DNA from: Euryarchaeota archaeon UBA346
GTDB lineage: Archaea; Thermoplasmatota; E2; DHVEG-1
Reading direction: 5' to 3'
Assembly: GCA_002496355.1 (NCBI GenBank)
Contig: DAJP01000055.1
Span: forward strand, 1-12,937
Length of the DNA stretch: 12,937 bases
Of this stretch, positions 1-5,851 are shown in pieces. The notes under the pieces were generated by a model. That model was not told the origin of the DNA and ran no database searches. It saw only the letters and a program-made list of their open reading frames with translations. The translations under genes and the position numbers were made by a program. The stretch's first letter is position 1, and the number at the start of each line of letters is the position of its first letter.

Positions 1-2
1 AT

Positions 3-62
3 TCCTCAAAAAGCCATCACATCAAAAACCCAAATCCAGATACCCTGCTCGATTTTTTATAA
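3..62 (+). CDS. Possible 3' end of an upstream gene (partial)
   Basis: A reading frame is open from the window edge to TAA at 60-62 and would end in the residues NPDTLLDFL. It runs into a T6 stretch at 53-58 that could be a terminator. The other two + frames also stay open here for 80 or so bases, so openness alone is weak evidence. I prefer this frame only because its composition looks most protein-like and it stops at the T-run. The stretch may equally be non-coding. Confidence 0.2.
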   Translation, partial: SSKSHHIKNPNPDTLLDFL

Positions 63-98
63 AAACCATGCTAATGATTGACCGATAATCTTATAAAA
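57..98 (+). promoter_or_regulatory. Two identical TATA-like boxes, possible tandem promoters
   Basis: The ten bases TTATAAAAAC occur at 57-66 and again at 91-100, 34 bp apart. Each would place a transcript start about 25 nt downstream, near 85 and 118, giving leaders of 100-130 nt before the coding start at 217. A third A/T-rich candidate, TTTTAATAAA at 159-168, would give a leader of about 30 nt. Nothing else is recognisable in the first 216 bases. The promoter assignment is inference from motif only. Confidence 0.35.
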
Positions 99-216
99 AC
101 ATTTCAGCATTAGAGGAAAAAGAAGGACAGGAGACAAACAGGATAATTATCAGAAAGCTTTTAATAAAGACCCAGTATTTTACCTCCGTGTTTTTCCGTT
201 AAATAAGAGGCAGAAA

Positions 217-1089
217 ATGGACGATGAACCACTAGAAGACATGGTCCGAAAAAAAGATAACCTGCAAGAAAAAGCGAATCAGCTGAAAAAAAGCAGGGAT
301 CAATTGCATGACCAATCGAAGAAGATGGCACGAGAACGCGATGAGCTCAACGCAAAGGTCCGACAGATACGCAACACAATCAGTGAACATAAGAAGAAAC
401 GTGACGAGCACAATGAACGGGTGAAACATGCAAAAGAGCAGCGGAACGAGTTTTTAACCCATCATCTTGATTTAAAAAAACAGATTAAAGACCTCGAACG
501 AGAACGAGCGACGAATTCTGGTGTGAATGTCAACGAATTGAAACAATACCTTAGAAAACTAGAGACGGAGCAGATGACCCAACCGATGTCTGCCCAGAAG
601 GAAAAAAAACTGATTGAAACCATCAAGGGAATCGCCTTGAAAATCAAGGATGCGGATGAAAAACTCAACAAGGATCCTAAGTTGAAAAAAGCAATCGAAG
701 AAGAGAAACTGACTCGCCAGAAAGCAGAAAAACAACATGAGCTCGTCGAAAAAATGGCTAAGAAAGCTCAAGAGGAACATCAAGGGATGCTTGAACAGCT
801 CAAACAGCTCGATAAACTCGTGAAACGCACAACAGAGATCCAAGAAAACATCGTTGTTACAAAAATCGAGGCGGATAAACTTCATAAGGAATTCATCGAC
901 CATGTAAACAATATTCATGAACTGGAGAAAAACATCTTAAGCACAGAAAAGAAGAAAGAGAAAAAGAAAAAATTAGCTGATGTGTCTGCTGCCCAGAAAG
1001 AGGCAGATGATATCTTCGAACGTTTCAAACGCGGAGAGAAACTCAGCACTGAGGATTTAATGGTCCTGCAGAAAGCAGGATTGCTATAA
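217..1089 (+). CDS. Archaeal coiled-coil protein (COG1340-like)
   Basis: The 290-residue protein is almost entirely charged heptad-like sequence rich in K, E, Q and R from residue 5 to about 260, which predicts one long soluble coiled coil without signal peptide or membrane helix. A lysine-rich patch (KKKEKKKK) lies near residue 245. It ends in a small conserved-looking tail with FKRGEKLSTEDLMVLQKAGLL-type spacing, which I recognise as the tail of the archaeal COG1340 coiled-coil family. Members are sometimes mislabelled phosphoserine phosphatase, but no HAD phosphatase motif is present. The molecular role of the family is unknown to me. The start is supported by GAGG at 207-210, six bases before ATG. 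It lies 27 bp upstream of the MBF1 gene and may be cotranscribed. Confidence 0.8.
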   Translation: MDDEPLEDMVRKKDNLQEKANQLKKSRDQLHDQSKKMARERDELNAKVRQIRNTISEHKKKRDEHNERVKHAKEQRNEFLTHHLDLKKQIKDLERERATNSGVNVNELKQYLRKLETEQMTQPMSAQKEKKLIETIKGIALKIKDADEKLNKDPKLKKAIEEEKLTRQKAEKQHELVEKMAKKAQEEHQGMLEQLKQLDKLVKRTTEIQENIVVTKIEADKLHKEFIDHVNNIHELEKNILSTEKKKEKKKKLADVSAAQKEADDIFERFKRGEKLSTEDLMVLQKAGLL

Positions 1090-1102
1090 CCAAATACCTC
1101 AT

Positions 1103-1108
1103 GGAGGG
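1103..1108 (+). promoter_or_regulatory. Shine-Dalgarno site of the MBF1 gene
   Basis: GGAGGG lies eight bases before the ATG at 1117 and is one of the strongest ribosome binding sites in the window. It fixes the start so that the zinc-ribbon cysteine pair begins at residue 3. Confidence 0.7.
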
Positions 1109-1116
1109 ACGTTGCA

Positions 1117-1608
1117 ATGCCTTGTGAACTTTGTGGGAGAGAATGTAAAGGGGGAAAAGAAGCGATCATCGATGGGGCGAAAATGTTCGTCTGCCCCGAT
1201 TGCATGAAATACGCCGAAGGGGTTGTTCAACAAGAACCAGTACGGCCCAGTAGCCCCACGCAACCGCAGCGAGCACCCTTGAAGAAGACCCTGAACATCG
1301 AGCGGGACATCTACAAAGATAAAGGGATGCAGAAGGAACTGGTGACAGACTGGAACCATACCATCGAACACGCTCGAAAAAAGAAAGGACTAACCCGGGA
1401 GGAACTTGGCTTCAGGATAGGAGAACGCACCGTGACGATCGCTAAACTCGAAAACGGTGACCTTCGACCATCGGATCAGACGATAGCAAAGCTTGAAAAA
1501 GAACTCGGCATCAAGCTTTTGGAAGATGTAAAAGAGGTTCCGACAGGGTCTCAGAAAGGAACCCAGGCTGCATTCACCCTTGGTGATTTCATCAAAACCG
1601 ATAAGTAA
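1117..1608 (+). CDS. mbf1: Archaeal multiprotein bridging factor 1 (zinc ribbon + HTH)
   Basis: At 163 residues this is the usual size of archaeal MBF1. Residues 3-29 form a zinc ribbon with paired cysteines C3/C6 and C26/C29. A proline-rich linker follows (about 42-55), then a Cro/C1-type helix-turn-helix at about 82-135, with the typical ARKKKGLTREELG and TIAKLENGDLRPS segments. The tail TLGDFIK is characteristic of the archaeal family. In eukaryotes MBF1 bridges TBP and activators. Archaeal members are also reported to associate with ribosomes, so its role may lie in transcription, translation or both. It acts in the cytoplasm. The stop is 5 bp before the next gene, consistent with an operon. 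Confidence 0.93.
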   Translation: MPCELCGRECKGGKEAIIDGAKMFVCPDCMKYAEGVVQQEPVRPSSPTQPQRAPLKKTLNIERDIYKDKGMQKELVTDWNHTIEHARKKKGLTREELGFRIGERTVTIAKLENGDLRPSDQTIAKLEKELGIKLLEDVKEVPTGSQKGTQAAFTLGDFIKTDK

Positions 1609-1613
1609 GACCC

Positions 1614-2210
1614 ATGAAAAAAAACGATATCTCAGCAGCCGTCCAAGCGCTGAAAGAAGGCCAACTTATTCTTTATCCGACCGATACCCTGTATGCACTT
1701 GGCGCGGACATTTATAGTGAATCAGCGGTGAAAAAAGTTTTTAAGGTTAAACAACGGCCGCATTCGATTCCCTTGCCTGTTGCGGTCTCCTCGATTAAAG
1801 AGATCGAAACCATCGCATGGATGAATGAACCGGCAGAGAAGATATGTAAGAGATTTTTACCAGGGAAACTCACCATCATCTTGAAAAAAAAACCTTCAGT
1901 TCCCTCTCTTGTCACGAGTGGATCTGACACCATAGCGATACGGATACCACATCAGCCCATCGCCTTGGACTTGCTCTCGCGCTTTGGTCCCCTAACCGTG
2001 ACAAGTGCAAATATCCATCACAAAAAGACAAAAGGCCTCATTAAAGAAATCCTTCAGCAGTTGGAAACATCCATCCCGGTCTGTATTCATGATGGGAGAA
2101 AACAAGAAGATGCCTCAACGATCATCGATCTCTCAGGAAAGAAACCCCGGGTAGTACGCGAAGGTTCTATTAGTGAGAAACAGCTTCTGGATGTGATACT
2201 GCATGGATGA
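1614..2210 (+). CDS. Threonylcarbamoyl-AMP synthase, TsaC/YrdC/Sua5 family
   Basis: This 198-residue protein is a single YrdC domain. The YPTDTLYALG segment (21-30), the K-x-R pair K46/R48, FLPGKLTIIL (81-90), GSDTIAIRIP (103-112) and the S-x-N pair S131/N133 are the ATP/threonine-binding signatures. STIID (168-172) and REG (182-184) follow as in the family. The enzyme makes threonylcarbamoyl-AMP from threonine, bicarbonate and ATP, the first step of t6A formation at position 37 of ANN-decoding tRNAs. It lacks the C-terminal Sua5 domain of about 130 residues found in many archaeal members, so it is the short TsaC form. YciO-like paralogues share the fold, and their function is less certain. 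There is no clear Shine-Dalgarno, and translation is probably coupled to the MBF1 gene 5 bp upstream. Confidence 0.9.
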   Translation: MKKNDISAAVQALKEGQLILYPTDTLYALGADIYSESAVKKVFKVKQRPHSIPLPVAVSSIKEIETIAWMNEPAEKICKRFLPGKLTIILKKKPSVPSLVTSGSDTIAIRIPHQPIALDLLSRFGPLTVTSANIHHKKTKGLIKEILQQLETSIPVCIHDGRKQEDASTIIDLSGKKPRVVREGSISEKQLLDVILHG

Positions 2211-3102
2211 GGCAACCTACGAGAACTACAAACAAGCAGGGAAGATCGCGGCAGACGCCCGAGATTATGGGGTTTCCCTTCTCAAACCAGGGGTACATCT
2301 ATTAGATGTCGCCTCCAACGTTGAAAAACGGATCATAAAAAACGGTGCTGGTCTTGCGTTCCCTGTGAATATCGCTCTCAACACACTTGCTGCTCACTAC
2401 AGCCCCACCCATGATGACCCCCGCACATTCCAGAGAGGAGACGTGGTAAAACTCGATGTCGGTGCCCATGTGAACGGCTACATTGCGGACACCGCAGTGA
2501 CCGTCGAGCTTGAGACACACATCTATGATGACCTCATCTGTGCATCCGCTGATGCATTAACAAAAGTCATCGCCGCCTTCACCACACACCTGCCGCTTTC
2601 CGATGCAGGGAAAACCATAGAAAACACAATCACCTCATACGGGTTCAAACCCATTGAAAATCTGATGGGCCATGGCCTGGGCAGATACGAACTTCATTCA
2701 GGGGTCTCGATCCCCAATGTAGGAGCACTTGGTGGAAAAAGCACGTTACATGACGGTGATGTGATCGCTATTGAGCCGTTCGCGACAAACGGTGCTGGGC
2801 ATGTGATATCCAGCCAAGGCAGTAATATTTATCTGTACAAAGATACCATCAAAGCAAAATTCATCCGTGACAATAAGGCAAAGCTCGTCTGTGATAAAAT
2901 ACGGACACATTTCGGAACATTACCCTTTGCACAACGGTGGTACCATGAGTTGTTCCCGAAAGATGACCTGGTGATGAAAAAACTCGCGATTCTTGGTCTC
3001 ATAAAACACTACCCGCAGCTTGTGGAAGCCAAAGGCGGGATGGTCACACAGAAAGAACACACGGTGATTGTGAGAGAAGATGGATGTGAGGTGATAACAT
3101 AA
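2203..3102 (+). CDS. map: Methionine aminopeptidase, type 2
   Basis: This 299-residue protein has the archaeal MetAP2 length and fold. The dinuclear metal ligands are visible as D85 (in KLDVGAH), D96 (in IADTAV), H157 (in MGHGLG), E191 (in AIEPF) and E285 (in TQKEHTVIV). The substrate-site histidines are H65 (AHYSP) and H165 (ELHSG). The roughly 60-residue helical insert between the H157 and E285 parts marks type 2 enzymes. It removes the initiator methionine from nascent proteins in the cytoplasm. The ATG lies inside the end of the TsaC gene (8-nt overlap, ATGGATGA), and a partial Shine-Dalgarno GTGAT is at 2193-2197, so the two genes are probably translationally coupled. All metal ligands are present and it should be active. 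Confidence 0.96.
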   Translation: MDEATYENYKQAGKIAADARDYGVSLLKPGVHLLDVASNVEKRIIKNGAGLAFPVNIALNTLAAHYSPTHDDPRTFQRGDVVKLDVGAHVNGYIADTAVTVELETHIYDDLICASADALTKVIAAFTTHLPLSDAGKTIENTITSYGFKPIENLMGHGLGRYELHSGVSIPNVGALGGKSTLHDGDVIAIEPFATNGAGHVISSQGSNIYLYKDTIKAKFIRDNKAKLVCDKIRTHFGTLPFAQRWYHELFPKDDLVMKKLAILGLIKHYPQLVEAKGGMVTQKEHTVIVREDGCEVIT

Positions 3103-3140
3103 AATCAGCGAAGAACAATAACAAAACCGAGTTTAAAATC

Positions 3141-3965
3141 ATGCAGCTTGAGGAGTTATCCTGGAAGCAGCTTGATTCCCTCGACCGTGAGAAGACCATC
3201 GTATTCATCCCTCTAAGTCCTTTGGAGGAACATGGCCCACATCTCCCTATCGGTACCGATTTATTGACAGCACGGGATGCTGCGAAAGAAGCAATCCGGG
3301 CAATCAAGAAGATAAAACCTGAGCTGACCAGTGTCCTTTTCCCTGCTGTTCCCCTTGGATATTCAAAGATGGCATCTGATTTCCCAGGTACGGTCTCCAT
3401 ACATATAAAAGCACTCAAAATGATCGTCTCTGATATCTGCGACTCCCTTGCGAAATTCGGTTTTAAGTATTATGTGATTTGCACGTTTCATATGGACCTT
3501 GGGCATCTCAAAGCTATCTACGGTGCCATAAGAAAAGCGATGAGAAACAAACCAATAAAAATCATCGAACCCTGGGGACCATACTTCTATAGCAAAGAAG
3601 TGGAGAAACGAGAGCCACAGGTCGGCTTTGATACGAAAAAGGAAGTCCATGCATGTTTCCGAGAAACATCCCTGATGAACTATCAGTACCCCTATCTCGT
3701 CGACCCATGCTACAAGGATCTCCAGAGTATTTATCGTGATCTGTATTCTCCCCGGGTCTTAGGGAAAACCTTCAAGGATATTGGGATAACAGAAGGATAT
3801 GTTGGCAGTCCTGCCCGTGCGGATAGCGACTATGGACGATGGTATTTCCAACAAATCGTTGACACCTATACCCAAGCGACAGTTGATATGATCGAGGGGA
3901 AAAAACCATCAGAGCTGCCCGCACAGACACAGCTGCTCATGCATTCGATGTTCTGGCTTCAATAA
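3141..3965 (+). CDS. Creatininase-superfamily amidohydrolase
   Basis: This 274-residue protein carries the hallmark EEHGPHLPIGTD at residues 29-40, giving E30, H34 and D40 as likely metal ligands. A histidine cluster FHMDLGH (116-122) and HACFRETS (170-177, with H170 and E175) follow. Family members bind Zn or Mn and hydrolyse amides: creatinine, formamides in archaeal flavin/F420 synthesis (ArfB), or peptide bonds in mycofactocin maturation (MftE). The usual NxHGGN segment is replaced here by FHMDLGH, so the substrate cannot be assigned. ATG 3141 is the only ATG, GTG or TTG start in frame after an upstream stop at 3087, and it has no Shine-Dalgarno. It follows map by 38 bp and ends 7 bp from a convergent gene. 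Confidence 0.85.
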   Translation: MQLEELSWKQLDSLDREKTIVFIPLSPLEEHGPHLPIGTDLLTARDAAKEAIRAIKKIKPELTSVLFPAVPLGYSKMASDFPGTVSIHIKALKMIVSDICDSLAKFGFKYYVICTFHMDLGHLKAIYGAIRKAMRNKPIKIIEPWGPYFYSKEVEKREPQVGFDTKKEVHACFRETSLMNYQYPYLVDPCYKDLQSIYRDLYSPRVLGKTFKDIGITEGYVGSPARADSDYGRWYFQQIVDTYTQATVDMIEGKKPSELPAQTQLLMHSMFWLQ

Positions 3966-3966
3966 G

Positions 3967-3976
3967 ATTTTTTTAA
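3967..3976 (+). terminator. T-run after the creatininase gene
   Basis: Seven thymines at 3968-3974 directly follow the TAA of the + strand run, the simple T-rich form of archaeal intrinsic terminator. The run overlaps the stop codon of the convergent gene. Confidence 0.45.
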
Positions 3977-5016
3977 GGGATTGTATAGGTTCCATCTCCG
4001 ACATACATAAGTTTTGAGTGGAACAACCAGTTATAGAACCCACCAGATCGAATCAGACGACAAACCATATGAACGGTCAACCCACATGACAAGAGATGAA
4101 ATGCCTGCACCGAGGTTCTACTATTAGTCCAGAACACCGTGTTTTGAGACCAACCCATATAGACCTTCACCCCAGCATCAAGGAACGCTTGTGCCATCGT
4201 TGTGTCATATAACGCATAACATGTCGCCATATACACCAGGGAACCAGGGAACTGTTTCTCCGAATAGTACTGTGCAATGAATCCGGGGGTGAAGGTGACA
4301 AATCCTTGGTCACCAACCATTCCTTTGACGATCAGGTGGTTCTCAATCTCAGAAGCGTACGTTTCATCGGTCTGATTTGTCCAAAGCTCTCCGGTGGCGA
4401 TCACAACCGCGTCTGCTTGAGTATCACCATCCACATCAAAATACCCTGCGTGGGTGTTCATGTAGATGATAGTTGCAGAAAGATTGTTTCTGATATAGGA
4501 CACATCAACAGCTTGGTTTGCGAGATATTCAACCGAATAATCTTGGTTGAGTAAGGTGGTGATGATCCGTTGGCACTGATGATGGCCGTACATGGATTCA
4601 GCAGGGTTAAGGATGATTGAAGTCTTGTTAGTCCTTCCAGGATATCTCTGATAAAGAGAAGGACTGATGAAGCCCCCAACGGACTCTTCAATCTCAGAAA
4701 AAGGATCAAGAAGAACAACATATGAACCATCGATGAACCTCACCGTGATGGATCGCTCAATGCCGCTGGCATAGTCGATGGAAGGATTCTTGTTAAACCA
4801 GGTCACAAGCGCGCTCTGTCGCTGTGATGCATTGACTCTTGGGTTTTGTTCTGATCGTATCGCTTCTATCCCCCTCTGGATGATCTCATCAGAAGGGATC
4901 AGTGAAAATGAGCCGAGATCCTGTTCATTTCTTTGCGCTTGAACAGGAAGACTACTTAATATGAGAAGAAGAAAGAGAACCAAGGAAAGAAATTGTGTCC
5001 TTAAGTAGTAGTTCAT
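3973..5016 (-). CDS. Secreted clan CD-like cysteine peptidase (gingipain/caspase-type), putative
   Basis: The protein is 347 residues from ATG 5016; numbering here is for that start. It opens with a signal peptide: a short basic stretch, a leucine-rich core to about residue 22, and a plausible cleavage after VQAQ. The mature part has a beta-strand/His segment IIYMNTHAGYFDVDGD with His near 189, and about 77 residues later a strand/Cys segment LVYMATCYALYD with Cys near 266, then a GVKVYMGWS strand. This order and spacing is that of clan CD peptidases (C25, caspase-like, CHAT), so His189/Cys266 are the candidate dyad. I do not recognise the exact family. An in-frame ATG at 5034 would add six residues before the signal, but the TATA box predicts a transcript start inside that extension. 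It is the last of four envelope genes on this strand. Confidence 0.65.
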   Translation of the reverse strand: MNYYLRTQFLSLVLFLLLILSSLPVQAQRNEQDLGSFSLIPSDEIIQRGIEAIRSEQNPRVNASQRQSALVTWFNKNPSIDYASGIERSITVRFIDGSYVVLLDPFSEIEESVGGFISPSLYQRYPGRTNKTSIILNPAESMYGHHQCQRIITTLLNQDYSVEYLANQAVDVSYIRNNLSATIIYMNTHAGYFDVDGDTQADAVVIATGELWTNQTDETYASEIENHLIVKGMVGDQGFVTFTPGFIAQYYSEKQFPGSLVYMATCYALYDTTMAQAFLDAGVKVYMGWSQNTVFWTNSRTSVQAFHLLSCGLTVHMVCRLIRSGGFYNWLFHSKLMYVGDGTYTIP

Positions 5017-5046
5017 AATCGATCTAGTACTCATTCACCGGAAATC

Positions 5047-5059
5047 TATATAAATATAT
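5047..5059 (-). promoter_or_regulatory. TATA box of the peptidase-like gene
   Basis: On the - strand the sequence reads ATATATTTATATA. With the usual 22-28 nt spacing from box centre, transcription starts around 5022-5028, which gives a very short leader to ATG 5016 and excludes ATG 5034. This suggests that the gene can be expressed separately from its upstream neighbours. Confidence 0.55.
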
Positions 5060-5060
5060 C

Positions 5061-5091
5061 GCAGAAATAATAAAAAGAAAGAGGAGAGTTG
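5061..5091 (-). terminator. Pyrimidine/T-rich stretch after the 222-aa gene
   Basis: Just past the TAA at 5093-5095 the - strand carries a CT-rich tract ending in T5 and further T-runs with no stable hairpin seen. It fits an archaeal T-rich terminator placed just before the next gene's TATA box. Confidence 0.4.
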
Positions 5092-5092
5092 T

Positions 5093-5761
5093 TTAGATGT
5101 TGAAACCAGCAGGATACAGACCCTGCAACACCTGATCCATAATATTGTTCATGACCTCATTAAGATTCAGACATTGCAGGATACGTAAGGTGAATAACAC
5201 GACGATTAGAGCGATGATCAACACGACGGGGATCATGACAATCGCTGTGATGACACAGGCGAAGGGGTTTGTGGTGTTTAGACTCAGTGGCAAGGGTGTT
5301 TGTAATTGGTGTGCTGAGAGCTTTGGTTCTGCATTGCGGATTTCGTTGATGAAGATCGATGGATCGTTTTTCAGTTGATTCAAATAGGTCTTAAATTCTG
5401 CAATCGTCATACCGTTCTGTTCAAGAAGCGCGATTACCCGGGGATTTGCACATATTGTTTTGAGGAATTTTGCGAAAAAATCAGGGTTCGCATTGAGCAT
5501 TTTGACAGTCCGGTCCAATGCGCTATTCAGTGATGGTTGTATCGGACGGAAGAGATGGGAGTTCAATCCTTTCCCAAGGTAGTGTGAGTGAATCGTTTGC
5601 TCATCATTTGTTTGAATCGAACGTTGTGTCCGAACAGCAAACAAGGGTGATTCGATTTGTTCTGATGATTGCTCATTTGTTGATCCGATCACGGTGCTAA
5701 ATGAAGCAAGCACTAAGACAGCAGCTGCCGATATGGTGAGTATAAGAGTTTTTTTCTCCAT
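5093..5761 (-). CDS. Membrane/secreted protein of unknown function, 222 aa
   Basis: I do not recognise the family. Residues 1-26 are a signal peptide or anchor (MEKK, a hydrophobic run to about 20, then VIGST). A polar Q/S/E-rich stretch follows, then a predicted helical region (about 76-147) with many N, L, F and K residues. A strong membrane helix lies at about 169-190 (CVITAIVMIPVVLIIALIVV), and a 30-residue tail follows with R193 and an amphipathic NEVMNNIMDQVLQ segment. The middle part would lie outside the cell, with the tail probably inside. The C-terminal helix is not at the extreme end, so it is not a classic PEP-CTERM or PGF-CTERM sorting signal. It starts 90 bp after the 843-aa gene, with a likely promoter of its own. 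Confidence 0.7.
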   Translation of the reverse strand: MEKKTLILTISAAAVLVLASFSTVIGSTNEQSSEQIESPLFAVRTQRSIQTNDEQTIHSHYLGKGLNSHLFRPIQPSLNSALDRTVKMLNANPDFFAKFLKTICANPRVIALLEQNGMTIAEFKTYLNQLKNDPSIFINEIRNAEPKLSAHQLQTPLPLSLNTTNPFACVITAIVMIPVVLIIALIVVLFTLRILQCLNLNEVMNNIMDQVLQGLYPAGFNI

Positions 5762-5795
5762 ATTTCTTTCCCCAAAAAACTTATCGTTGTTCCTG

Positions 5796-5804
5796 TATTT
5801 AATT
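5796..5804 (-). promoter_or_regulatory. Possible TATA box of the 222-aa gene
   Basis: AATTAAATA on the - strand lies 35-43 bases before ATG 5761, predicting a start near 5775 and a leader of about 14 nt. A purine-rich GGGGAAAG at 5766-5773 lies just before the ATG but is not a good Shine-Dalgarno match. Confidence 0.4.
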
Positions 5805-5838
5805 GTTGTCCTTGTATAATAGAAGAGTGATGACCTAG

Positions 5839-5850
5839 AAAATTAAAAAA
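5839..5850 (-). terminator. T-rich terminator after the 843-aa gene
   Basis: The - strand reads TTTTTTAATTTT immediately after the TGA at 5852-5854. This fits an archaeal oligo-T terminator that ends the two-gene paralogue operon. Confidence 0.5.
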
Positions 5851-5851
5851 T

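Noticed and set aside
559..918. - strand open frames opposite the coiled-coil gene with F- and L-rich products
   Set aside because: These are the antisense of Lys/Glu-rich codons, which always gives Phe/Leu-rich shadows. They have no start signals.
217..1089. Phosphoserine phosphatase label sometimes attached to this coiled-coil family
   Set aside because: No DxDxT or other HAD motif is present, and the sequence is heptad coiled coil throughout.
5093..5761. PEP-CTERM/PGF-CTERM-like sorting signal on the 222-aa protein
   Set aside because: The hydrophobic helix ends about 30 residues before the C-terminus, and no short conserved motif precedes it, so the tripartite pattern is not met.
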